From positions 1 through 12,360 of the forward strand of contig NZ_ALPT02000105.1 of assembly GCF_000292245.2 (NCBI RefSeq): a DNA stretch of 12,360 nt, given 5' to 3'. A program made the translations under genes and the position numbers. Numbering within the stretch: the first letter of the stretch is position 1; every line of letters starts with the position of its first letter. The notes under the pieces were generated by a model. The model saw nothing but the letters and a program-made list of their open reading frames with translations, searched no databases and was not told where the DNA came from. Shown here piece after piece: positions 1-6,339 of the stretch. The DNA comes from Alkalihalobacillus alcalophilus ATCC 27647 = CGMCC 1.3604. Lineage in GTDB: Bacteria > Bacillota > Bacilli > Bacillales > Bacillaceae_D.

Positions 1-26
1 AAAAACCTCTTCTTATTGAGAAGAGG
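1..26 (-). terminator. Rho-independent terminator of the LCP gene, overlapping its last codons
   Basis: On the minus strand an 8-bp stem (arms 6-13 and 19-26, CCTCTTCT/AGAAGAGG) with a 5-nt loop is followed by at least five T residues, which run into the window edge. The stop codon of the LCP gene (13-15) straddles the loop side of the hairpin, and the upstream arm encodes the final Ala-Ser-Ser. The full T-tract lies outside the window and cannot be judged. Confidence 0.7.
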
Positions 27-945
27 CTGTATTACTAGTATCCAATTCTAAGTGAGCGCGTAATTCTTGACTGACTCGATTCACTTCTTCATCAGGTATT
101 TGTAAATAATATATCCCATCAATTCTTTTTCCCGAACCTGTAATCTCCATTTGCTCGACATTATGTCGCGCTTCTTTATAGTTGGATTGGATCGCCCATA
201 TTCCATTTAAATCTAAGTCTGTTCTTACCGATTCACCAACCGCACTTAAGATTTGTCCCGCTTTCGTAATCGAACTAAATTGAGCACCTTCTTGAATGAC
301 GGCATCAACAATTTGACGTTGACGATCATTTCGACCGAAATCACCACGTGGGTCTTCGTATCTCATGCGTGAATAAGCGAGAGCTTCATCGCCATTTAAA
401 AATAGTTCACCTTCATTAAAAGTAAACCCATCTTGTTGAAAAGCGAAAGCATTATCAACCGTCACTCCTCCTAACGCATCAACTAAGCCTTTAAATCCTT
501 CCATATTAATACTCGCATAATGGTCAATCGGAATGTTCAAAAAGTTTTCGACCGTATTAATCGTCATTTGCACACCACCAAACGCATAGGCGTGGTTAAT
601 TTTATCTTGAAAGCCACGTCCAATAATTTCGGTACGAGTATCACGAGGAATACTTAACATTTTAACTGACTTTTCTTTCGGGTTCACCGTCATCACAATA
701 ATTGTATCGGAACGTCCTGAATGATTATCACCACGAGAGTCAACACCTGTAATTAAAAAGGATAACGGTTCCTGCTCTTCCATATTGACTTCCTTCTCAC
801 GTTTATCGGACACCGGACGATCGATTGACTCATGCATTTGATCGACTGTATTCGTCAGCGAATTATAAAGGTAGAAACCATAACCTACAACACTTAAAAA
901 CATGACCGCTAAAATAATCCCAAAAATCTTTAAGCCTTTTTTCAT
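13..945 (-). CDS. LytR-CpsA-Psr (LCP) family cell-wall glycopolymer ligase/transcriptional attenuator-type protein
   Basis: This 310-residue protein has the usual LCP layout. A short cytoplasmic N-terminus is followed by one membrane helix (about 6-27), a charged spacer (about 35-60) and an extracellular LCP domain (about 62-210). Visible family motifs are GVDSRG (67-72), GRSDT (77-81), SIPRDT (98-103) and the Arg-rich stretch after LAYSRMR. These Asp and Arg residues bind the pyrophosphate of polyprenyl-linked substrates. Known relatives such as Bacillus TagT/TagU/TagV and streptococcal CpsA transfer teichoic acid or capsule polymers from undecaprenyl pyrophosphate to peptidoglycan. The start is supported by AAGGAG (955-960 on the plus strand) 9 nt upstream of the ATG. 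It is divergent from a CpsC/CpsD pair, so a role in attaching the polymer controlled by that pair is likely but inferred. Which TagT/U/V paralogue it matches cannot be decided here. Confidence 0.93.
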   Translation of the reverse strand: MKKGLKIFGIILAVMFLSVVGYGFYLYNSLTNTVDQMHESIDRPVSDKREKEVNMEEQEPLSFLITGVDSRGDNHSGRSDTIIVMTVNPKEKSVKMLSIPRDTRTEIIGRGFQDKINHAYAFGGVQMTINTVENFLNIPIDHYASINMEGFKGLVDALGGVTVDNAFAFQQDGFTFNEGELFLNGDEALAYSRMRYEDPRGDFGRNDRQRQIVDAVIQEGAQFSSITKAGQILSAVGESVRTDLDLNGIWAIQSNYKEARHNVEQMEITGSGKRIDGIYYLQIPDEEVNRVSQELRAHLELDTSNTASSQ

Positions 946-1015
946 CTTGATTTTCTCCTTGATTCTCTCTTTTTTATCATATTAAGTTGACTTCTATTCT
1001 TTTCCACTACTTTCT

Positions 1016-1045
1016 ATTATAGATGATCCTTTATATTAACAGCAA
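1016..1045 (-). promoter_or_regulatory. Possible SigA promoter for the LCP gene
   Basis: On the minus strand, TTGCTG (1045-1040) and TATAAT (1021-1016) are separated by 18 nt, about 70 nt upstream of the LCP start codon. The -10 is perfect, but the -35 keeps only the TTG. Confidence 0.38.
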
Positions 1046-1077
1046 ATGGATTTTTTTCTTTTCACTTTGACAAATTA

Positions 1078-1086
1078 TGATATAAT
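1078..1086 (+). promoter_or_regulatory. Extended -10 promoter of the polysaccharide kinase operon
   Basis: TGATATAAT is a perfect extended -10 element (TGnTATAAT) about 50 nt upstream of the first gene of the operon. A TTGACA at 1067-1072 is only 8 nt from it and therefore cannot be its -35. Confidence 0.55.
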
Positions 1087-1116
1087 TCTAGGAGATTATA
1101 CATGTACCTATTGCGG

Positions 1117-1139
1117 AAGGAGTTTTTCTGAAAATTATG
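1117..1139 (+). promoter_or_regulatory. Ribosome site with atypical spacing before the Wzz-like gene
   Basis: AAGGAG at 1117-1122 is the only good Shine-Dalgarno sequence, but it ends 14 nt before the ATG at 1137, which is long for Bacillus. In the same frame there is a CTG at 1128 (5-nt spacing) and an ATT at 1134 (11-nt spacing). No ATG, GTG or TTG lies nearer. The ATG is kept as the start, but initiation at a non-standard codon that adds one to three residues is possible. Confidence 0.5.
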
Positions 1140-1832
1140 GAAGAGACGATAAGTTTACAAGATATTTTTTCAACATTAAAAAGAAGGTTGAAATTGCTCA
1201 TTATTATCCCACTTATTGCTTTAGTTATAAGTGGTTTAGTGAGTTATTTTCTTCTTACCCCTATATATGAGAGCTCCACCCAAATTTTAGTAACGCAAAC
1301 GACTAACGAAAACATAACCCAGCAGGATATCCGGACAAATATTGAGGTAATTAACACCTATAATGATATTATTAAAAGTCCTGCTATTTTAGATCTTGTT
1401 GTGGCAGAACTCAATCTTGATATGTCGACCAGTTCCTTAAATAGTCTAATTTCCGTTTCTAGTCAAAATAATTCACAGGTTGTCACTTTATCGGTTGAAC
1501 ATGAAAACCCTGCTGCGGCCGCAAATATTGCCAATACAACCGCACTTGTGTTTCAGGAAAAAATTGTCGACTTAATGAATGTCGATAATGTCAACGTATT
1601 ATCACCGGCTGTTGTTAGTGATTCGCCTTCTCCCATTAAGCCTAATCCTACTTTAAACATGGCGATTGCCTTAGTAGTTGGGTTAATGGCGGCAGTTGGA
1701 CTTGCTTTCTTATTAGAGTATTTAGATCCGACGATTAAATCTGAAGAGGAATTAGAGAAATTACTTGGCTTGCCACTCCTAGGTGTCGTACCGAATATGG
1801 ATGCGGAGCTTCAAGGGAAACAAAAATCATAA
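1137..1832 (+). CDS. Wzz/CpsC-type polysaccharide chain-length determinant, membrane modulator of the BY-kinase
   Basis: The 231-residue protein has the Wzz topology. The N-terminal motif EETISLQDIFSTLKRR leads into transmembrane helix 1 (about 18-40). An extracellular domain of about 130 residues follows, then the Pro-rich motif SPIKPNP (165-171) and transmembrane helix 2 (about 174-194). The cytoplasmic tail is DPTIKSEEELEKLLGLPLLGVVP (197-219), the segment that in CpsC/CapA/EpsA/YwqC proteins activates the partner kinase. These proteins set polymer length and control export of capsule or exopolysaccharide. The stop is followed 15 nt later by the start of the kinase gene, so the two are one transcript. 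The length fits the split Gram-positive form, in which modulator and kinase are separate. The exact start is uncertain because of the Shine-Dalgarno spacing noted separately. Confidence 0.93.
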   Translation: MEETISLQDIFSTLKRRLKLLIIIPLIALVISGLVSYFLLTPIYESSTQILVTQTTNENITQQDIRTNIEVINTYNDIIKSPAILDLVVAELNLDMSTSSLNSLISVSSQNNSQVVTLSVEHENPAAAANIANTTALVFQEKIVDLMNVDNVNVLSPAVVSDSPSPIKPNPTLNMAIALVVGLMAAVGLAFLLEYLDPTIKSEEELEKLLGLPLLGVVPNMDAELQGKQKS

Positions 1833-1847
1833 GAGGAGTGGAAACGA

Positions 1848-2540
1848 TTGGCTAGACGTGAATTAAAAAGCACTGGAAAAAAACGAGCATTAATTGCCCA
1901 TGAAAGAAAAAAATCACCGATTTCGGAGCAATTCCGGACAATTCGAACGAATATTGAGTTTTCTTCCGTTGATAAACAAATTAAAACATTACTCGTCACT
2001 TCTCCTGGGCCTGGCGAAGGAAAAACAACAACAGCGGCGAATCTCGCAATCGTTTTAGCCCAGAACGGAAACAGCGTATTATTAATTGATGCCGACTTAC
2101 GGAAACCGACTGTTCATCATACATTTGGTGTCTTAAATACGCGTGGGTTAACAAGTCTTTTAACAAAAAAAGAAGATTTAGAGCATACGGTTCAGGCAAG
2201 TGAGATTGAAGGACTTTCTCTTTTACCAAGTGGACCAAATCCACCGAACCCTGCAGAGCTATTAAGTTCAAAAACGATGGAACATCTTTTGCAATCATTA
2301 GGAGAAAAGTATGATATGATCGTGCTTGATACTCCTCCTGTCATGGCGGTAACCGATGCTCAAGTGTTAGGAAATCGTGTTGATGCGTCTGTCCTAGTCG
2401 TCTCTAACGGCAAAACTGACCGTAATCAAGCGGTGAAAACAAAGGAATTGCTGACACAAACTTCTTCTAAATTATTGGGTGTTGTTTTTAATAATAAAGA
2501 AGTGAAAAAAGGGCATTATTACTATTATTACGGCGAATAA
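1848..2540 (+). CDS. CpsD/YwqD/EpsB-type bacterial tyrosine kinase (BY-kinase)
   Basis: This 230-residue cytoplasmic kinase starts at a TTG preceded by AGAGGAG at a suitable distance. It has the N-terminal motif ISEQFRTIRTNIEF (25-38) used in oligomer contacts, Walker A SPGPGEGKT (52-60), Walker A' LLIDAD (78-83) followed by LRKP, and Walker B with IVLDTPP (158-164). The C-terminus is a run of five tyrosines (224-228), the normal autophosphorylation cluster. The family phosphorylates itself and other proteins and cycles between phosphorylated and free forms to control polysaccharide polymerisation and export. The partner modulator lies immediately upstream. No PHP-type tyrosine phosphatase (YwqE/CpsB) is encoded next to it, so dephosphorylation must depend on a gene elsewhere. 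All key ATP-binding motifs are intact, so it should be active. Confidence 0.95.
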   Translation: MARRELKSTGKKRALIAHERKKSPISEQFRTIRTNIEFSSVDKQIKTLLVTSPGPGEGKTTTAANLAIVLAQNGNSVLLIDADLRKPTVHHTFGVLNTRGLTSLLTKKEDLEHTVQASEIEGLSLLPSGPNPPNPAELLSSKTMEHLLQSLGEKYDMIVLDTPPVMAVTDAQVLGNRVDASVLVVSNGKTDRNQAVKTKELLTQTSSKLLGVVFNNKEVKKGHYYYYYGE

Positions 2541-2557
2541 TTATTGCAAAGATGATT

Positions 2558-2606
2558 GAAAACCCACGTTCATCCTCCTTTAGGGATTCGTGGGTTTTCC
2601 GCTTTT
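2558..2606 (+). terminator. Terminator of the polysaccharide kinase operon
   Basis: A perfect 11-bp stem (GAAAACCCACG at 2558-2568 with CGTGGGTTTTC at 2589-2599) encloses a 20-nt loop and is followed by CGCTTTT. The T-tract is short, but the position 17 nt after the kinase stop supports termination. Confidence 0.7.
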
Positions 2607-2667
2607 ATACGAGTTGAGACCTTTAGTCGTCTCCTCCCGACAAATCCCTACTAATTTCTCCTATAGT

Positions 2668-2697
2668 CTTCCACTATATGCCACAATTCACTATAAT
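2668..2697 (+). promoter_or_regulatory. Weak promoter candidate for the surface-repeat protein
   Basis: A perfect TATAAT (2692-2697) lies 53 nt upstream of the start codon of the next gene. No convincing -35 is present; the best match, CTTCCA, ends 18 nt upstream. Confidence 0.3.
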
Positions 2698-2750
2698 AAT
2701 AGTAATGATATCGGATGTTAGTAGAACTATATGGAATAGGAGTTATTCAT

Positions 2751-4775
2751 ATGTTAAAGAAAAAATGGTCGATTGTTGCAGCAAGTATCGCAGTTATGAT
2801 CATTGGTATAATTGTCACCTTTTCCTTGCTCCATCCTGATAAAATGATGGCAATGGAATTAGAAGCGAAACAATCATTTGAAGATGCTGATTATGAGAAA
2901 AGTGTCGAGCTCTATTCGAAAATACTAGAGGAAGATCCTTATCATGTCGAAGCCCGAATGAGACTCGCCCAATCGTATGCGGCTTTATCACGCCTTGATG
3001 AAGCGGAAGAAACATTACTTGATGGTATTGACTTATTACCAAGAGAAGCGAGCTTTTATTCGTCCCTTTCCATGTTCTATATGGCTCAATTTAAGATCGA
3101 TGCCGCTCTTTCAACACTCCAAGTCGGGATCGACAAAACGTCTGACGAAGATTTACATAATGAGTATGAGCAACTAACGGCTGGGATAGAGATAGTTTCT
3201 GAACGAACCTATGTACAACAAGGCTTTCAACGCTCTTTACAACTCGTTTGGTCCGATCATAATGGGGAAGAAGTTCCTTTAAAAGCTGATGAGTGGTCGC
3301 TCTCAGATGAAAAAGCAGCTGAATTGGAAGATAGAGAAGATAGCGTTATTTTTTATGGCAAAGAACCAGCTGAGGTAACGGTTGTCGCTTCTATAGGAGA
3401 GTTCGAACAAACGATTGACCTTTTTATTCTCGAACAAGTCGTTGAGGTTCTGACCTTTACAGAGGATTTCTCTGAGTCGCTTCCTTTAGCCATCGGAGAA
3501 GAAAAAGTGATCTCGATTAGAGCGGAAGATGCGACGGGTGCGGAAATGTCGTTCGAATCTACTTGGTCAACCGTGAACGGCTTAGGTTCTATCACGAGCT
3601 CAAGCGAGCAACAAGCCACATTTAACGCCGAACAAGAAGGTCTCGAAACGATTCGAGTGACCGTTCAAGATTTAACGCTTGAAGCGGAAATGGTCATTGA
3701 TGGTCAAAACAAAACAATTTTAACTAAAACAGAAGGAAATGGCACGGTTGAACTCTCCCCTCAACAGCTATCTTACACGACCGGAAGCGAAGTAACGATT
3801 CAAGCCATACCTGCTGAAGGCTGGGAATTTGTCCGTTGGGAAGGCGATTTAGAAAGCTCTAACCAATCGGAAACGATCGTCGTCAATGATCATAAGCGTA
3901 TTAAAGCGATTTTTTCACAAAATAATATTACATTAGCAGCGACTCATTCCGTCGGCGGTACGATTCATTCGAACAAACGCTTAACTCAAGTGCGTGAAAA
4001 TGACCTTGTGACCTTAACAGCTGTTCCAGCAAGCGGCTGGCGCTTTGTACGATGGTCAGGTGACATGCCTTCAACTGAACGAAACCTTTCCCTCTTTATG
4101 AACCGTAACTATTCTGTGCATGCTGTCTTTGAACAGGAACAAACAACGTCCAATGAAGGTGAAGGAACAGGAACAAATGGAAATCAAGGGTCAGCTAACG
4201 AAAAAGAAACTGGAACGGATTCAAGACAAACGTACACTCTCTCCTACACTGCCGGTGAAGGAGGAAGCATTCAACCGAGTGCTCCTGGAAGCTCTTTTAC
4301 TTCCGGTAGCGAGGTTGCTTTAACGGCTCACCCTAAAAAGGGTTGGGAATTCGTTAGCTGGAGCGGGGCGGCAACAGGAACAAACCCAACAATTACCTTA
4401 ACGATGTCCCAAGACCAGCATGTCACTGCTTCTTTTAAAAAGAAAGAAAACACAACACCTGAACCACAACCAGAGCAAACCTATACATTATCCGCTTCTA
4501 CTAGTGGACAAGGAAGTGTTTCACCTCGTTCAGGCGAGTACAAAGCAGGGACAAATGTAACGATTACCGCAACAGCTGAATCCGGTTGGAAATTTGTCCG
4601 TTGGCAAGGTGATGCCTCTGGTTCATCCTTAACGACTTCCGTCACGATGAATGGCAACCGCAACGTCACCGCTGTTTTTGAAAAAATTCAAGTGGAAGTA
4701 CCATCCGAACCACCAACAGACGGAGACGACCAAGACGATTCAGAAGATGAAGAAGACGATCCAGCAAACGAATAA
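2751..4775 (+). CDS. Membrane-anchored extracellular protein: TPR repeats, Ig-like region, four InlB-B-type repeats, acidic tail
   Basis: The ATG at 2751 is preceded by AGGAG with 8-nt spacing and gives 674 residues. A reading from 2715 lacks a ribosome site. An N-terminal hydrophobic helix (about 7-25, after MLKKKW) is followed by TPR-like helical repeats (about 33-145: ALSRLDEAEETL, FKIDAALSTL). A beta-rich, Ig-like stretch follows (about 150-318). Four repeats of the 'divergent InlB B-repeat' type then occur, at about 321-390, 392-463, 494-567 and 577-647. Each contains G-W-x-F-V-x-W-x-G and ends in a VxAxF motif, as in listerial and clostridial surface proteins. The tail (648-674) is almost all Asp/Glu. 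There is no LPXTG sorting signal, so the protein should be held by its N-terminal helix with the rest outside. Ligand and function are unknown; adhesion or scaffold work at the surface is inferred. It probably shares a transcript with the next gene. Confidence 0.85.
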   Translation: MLKKKWSIVAASIAVMIIGIIVTFSLLHPDKMMAMELEAKQSFEDADYEKSVELYSKILEEDPYHVEARMRLAQSYAALSRLDEAEETLLDGIDLLPREASFYSSLSMFYMAQFKIDAALSTLQVGIDKTSDEDLHNEYEQLTAGIEIVSERTYVQQGFQRSLQLVWSDHNGEEVPLKADEWSLSDEKAAELEDREDSVIFYGKEPAEVTVVASIGEFEQTIDLFILEQVVEVLTFTEDFSESLPLAIGEEKVISIRAEDATGAEMSFESTWSTVNGLGSITSSSEQQATFNAEQEGLETIRVTVQDLTLEAEMVIDGQNKTILTKTEGNGTVELSPQQLSYTTGSEVTIQAIPAEGWEFVRWEGDLESSNQSETIVVNDHKRIKAIFSQNNITLAATHSVGGTIHSNKRLTQVRENDLVTLTAVPASGWRFVRWSGDMPSTERNLSLFMNRNYSVHAVFEQEQTTSNEGEGTGTNGNQGSANEKETGTDSRQTYTLSYTAGEGGSIQPSAPGSSFTSGSEVALTAHPKKGWEFVSWSGAATGTNPTITLTMSQDQHVTASFKKKENTTPEPQPEQTYTLSASTSGQGSVSPRSGEYKAGTNVTITATAESGWKFVRWQGDASGSSLTTSVTMNGNRNVTAVFEKIQVEVPSEPPTDGDDQDDSEDEEDDPANE

Positions 4776-4776
4776 A

Positions 4777-4819
4777 AATCCTCAGCTTTGGAGTTTTCCG
4801 AAACGCCTGAGCTAGGATT
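4777..4819 (+). other. Intergenic hairpin without T-tract
   Basis: Directly after the stop codon, AATCCTCAGCT (4777-4787) can pair with AGCTAGGATT (4810-4819), with one bulged C. A competing pairing is CTCAG with CTGAG. No T-run follows, so this is more likely an mRNA-stabilising or processing hairpin, or a weak attenuator, between the two cotranscribed genes than a full terminator. Confidence 0.45.
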
Positions 4820-4865
4820 GGATACCAGATAGACCTAATTTCCTGAAAAAGGAGCTGTAAGACAA

Positions 4866-5648
4866 ATGAAAAATGTTCTATTAGTACTATTTGTAGTAGC
4901 TTGCTTAGCCCTATTAGTTGTCGGTCATTTTCAATACGAAGCTAAACTAAACAATATCGCAAGTGACGCCGAGGGCCAAGCGGTCTCTCAAGAGTTAACC
5001 CTTTCAACTGAAGAAGGTAGTCATGATGAGGATTCGCATCCAGAGCGTGTAGAAGGACTTATCAGGTCGGTCCTTAAAGCTCATAACACAGATACACTCT
5101 CGCTCGTTTATTTAGGCTCTGACGCCTTAGGAGAAGGAGAAGAAGGTTCTTGGCCACATTTAGTCAATGAACACCTCGTTGACTTACTAGGAGAAGAACA
5201 GGTTGAAACGAATTTAATCCCCGTCGGAATGGCCGGTTCAACTAGTTTATTAAACGACACCATGATCGAATCTATCTTGGAAACAGAACCAAATCTATTA
5301 ATCATCGAACCACTCGTCTTAAATAACATTCGTTTTCAAAATGGATACGACATCACAACGACGATTGCCGATATTGAAACTTTGATAGCAGATATCCAAG
5401 AACGTGCATCTAATTTAGAAATCGTTATCACTCCATCGAACCCGATTCATAGTCCGACAAGTTATCATCTCGATATCGAACAGCTTCAAGAGTTCGCGAC
5501 GACAAATGACTATCTTTACGCGAACCACTGGACGGAATGGCCCGATTACCATTCCGATGAGATCAAAGACTACTTACACGAAGGTCGACCAAACGAAGCC
5601 GGTCACCAAGTCTGGGCCGACTATATGATTGACTTTTTAACAAAATAA
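4866..5648 (+). CDS. Membrane-anchored SGNH/GDSL-hydrolase-like protein with altered catalytic motifs
   Basis: The 260-residue protein starts at an ATG after AAGGAG. It has an N-terminal membrane helix (about 4-20) with no convincing lipobox or signal cleavage site, an acidic low-complexity linker (about 33-62) and an alpha/beta domain (about 63-258). Four regions align with SGNH blocks: YLGSDALGEG (82-91) with block I, PVGMAGSTS (119-127) with block II, IIEPLVLNN (146-154) with block III, and HEGRPNEAGHQVWADY (238-253) with block V. SGNH enzymes are esterases or acyl-ester hydrolases that often act on O-acetyl groups of surface polymers. Block I reads G-S-D instead of G-D-S, and the usual D-x-x-H-P-N reads H-E-G-R-P-N, so the standard Ser and His positions are not occupied as expected. 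The fold assignment is fairly safe; activity and substrate are not. It lies 90 nt downstream of the repeat protein and ahead of a strong terminator. Confidence 0.8.
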   Translation: MKNVLLVLFVVACLALLVVGHFQYEAKLNNIASDAEGQAVSQELTLSTEEGSHDEDSHPERVEGLIRSVLKAHNTDTLSLVYLGSDALGEGEEGSWPHLVNEHLVDLLGEEQVETNLIPVGMAGSTSLLNDTMIESILETEPNLLIIEPLVLNNIRFQNGYDITTTIADIETLIADIQERASNLEIVITPSNPIHSPTSYHLDIEQLQEFATTNDYLYANHWTEWPDYHSDEIKDYLHEGRPNEAGHQVWADYMIDFLTK

Positions 5649-5711
5649 GTGATTCAAGTCGATAGCAAGTTAAAGTAGATTTAGAAAAGAGCCTTTTAGT
5701 TATAAAAGATG

Positions 5712-5759
5712 CCGCTCCATCCAAATGATGTCACTTCATTTGGATGGAGCGGTTTTTTT
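5712..5759 (+). terminator. Strong Rho-independent terminator
   Basis: A perfect 17-bp stem (arms 5712-5728 and 5736-5752, CCGCTCCATCCAAATGA and its complement) has a 7-nt loop and is followed by seven T residues. It ends the repeat-protein/SGNH operon. Confidence 0.96.
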
Positions 5760-6065
5760 CTGTACCAGAGTCGGAATATATTACAGAAATAATTTAAATG
5801 TTTCACCCTCTCAGTTTTAAAGACTCATTAAAAATATTTTTTTGTTTAATTAAAAGGCATTACAAGGAAAAATAAGTTTAATTTCCTTTTAATCCTATGT
5901 GATAATCTGTTGAAAACTCATAAACATAATGTAACGCTAGAAAAGAAGCTGTAACCTCATACCTGTACAATAGGTTTTACGAGTCATAGGAGATGGGTAT
6001 AGTTATAGTCAAAGAACAAAAAGAGTAGACTTGTAAAAAAAGTCCTACATCAAGATGGAAGTATA
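5760..6065. other. AT-rich intergenic region upstream of microprotein 1
   Basis: No coding frame with a ribosome site is seen here. It holds two mutually exclusive inverted repeats, ATTAAAAGG/CCTTTTAAT (5849-5857 with 5885-5893) and AAGGAAA/TTTCCTT (5864-5870 with 5882-5888), and a small AACCT/AGGTT hairpin (5953-5957 with 5972-5976). TGTAAC occurs twice but not at WalR-box spacing. A long untranslated leader or an uncharacterised regulatory region is possible but not shown. Confidence 0.4.
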
Positions 6066-6074
6066 TGATATAAT
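6066..6074 (+). promoter_or_regulatory. Extended -10 promoter of microprotein 1
   Basis: TGATATAAT is a perfect extended -10, the same nine bases as the promoter at 1078-1086, and lies about 45 nt before the start codon. A second TATAAT occurs at 6093-6098. No good -35 is visible. Confidence 0.5.
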
Positions 6075-6119
6075 TTTTAATATTAAGAATTTTATAATAA
6101 TTTAAAGGGGATGATATAC

Positions 6120-6260
6120 GTGCCTATTCAAGAAATGAAATCGATTTGGACTCCTCTAGCTCTCGTGCGCATTCGTTTTTTTAAATCCGACAATGGTAGA
6201 ATATACATCAAAGTAGGCAATCGTCGCCGCCGCAAGTTCCTCAATTCAAAAGATAACTAA
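6120..6260 (+). CDS. Uncharacterised 46-aa basic microprotein, paralogue 1
   Basis: The protein starts MPIQEMKSIWTPLALVRI, continues with a FFKSDNGRIYIKVG segment and has an Arg block RRRRK (35-39). I do not recognise the family. It matches the 44-aa product at 9505-9639 at 28 of the first 39 positions, without gaps. That two-copy conservation is the main evidence that it is real. The GTG start is chosen because it follows AAAGGGG with 9-nt spacing and aligns with the ATG of the paralogue. An in-frame ATG at 6111 would add three residues but sits directly on the ribosome site. A promoter lies upstream and a strong terminator 20 nt downstream, so it is a single-gene transcript. There is no signal peptide or full membrane helix; the basic C-terminus suggests binding to nucleic acid or acidic lipid, as inference only. 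Confidence 0.8.
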   Translation: MPIQEMKSIWTPLALVRIRFFKSDNGRIYIKVGNRRRRKFLNSKDN

Positions 6261-6280
6261 TGTTAATTATGATAAATTAG

Positions 6281-6326
6281 GACTGTTCCAAAGGGTGTTT
6301 CATTCACTTTGGGACGGTCTTTTTTT
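6281..6326 (+). terminator. Rho-independent terminator of microprotein 1
   Basis: A 13-bp stem with two G-U pairs (GACTGTTCCAAAG at 6281-6293, CTTTGGGACGGTC at 6307-6319) is followed by seven T residues. It marks the left border of the tandem array. Confidence 0.93.
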
Positions 6327-6339
6327 GTGGGGTTATTAG

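Noticed and set aside
1067..1086. TTGACA plus TATAAT as a classical SigA promoter
   Set aside because: The two elements are only 8 nt apart. The extended -10 alone explains the promoter better.
1046..1270. Frame with a CTYC-like Cys motif upstream of the Wzz-like gene
   Set aside because: It overlaps the promoter and the start of the strongly supported Wzz-like gene in another frame and has no ribosome site.
2715..2750. Upstream start adding 12 residues to the TPR/InlB-repeat protein
   Set aside because: The ATG at 2751 has AGGAG at 8-nt spacing and starts a proper Lys-rich N-terminus before the membrane helix. The upstream start has no ribosome site.
4866..4904. Lipobox VVAC in the SGNH-like protein
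   Set aside because: The Cys is at residue 13, with too short a hydrophobic stretch and only one positive residue before it, so a plain membrane anchor is more likely.
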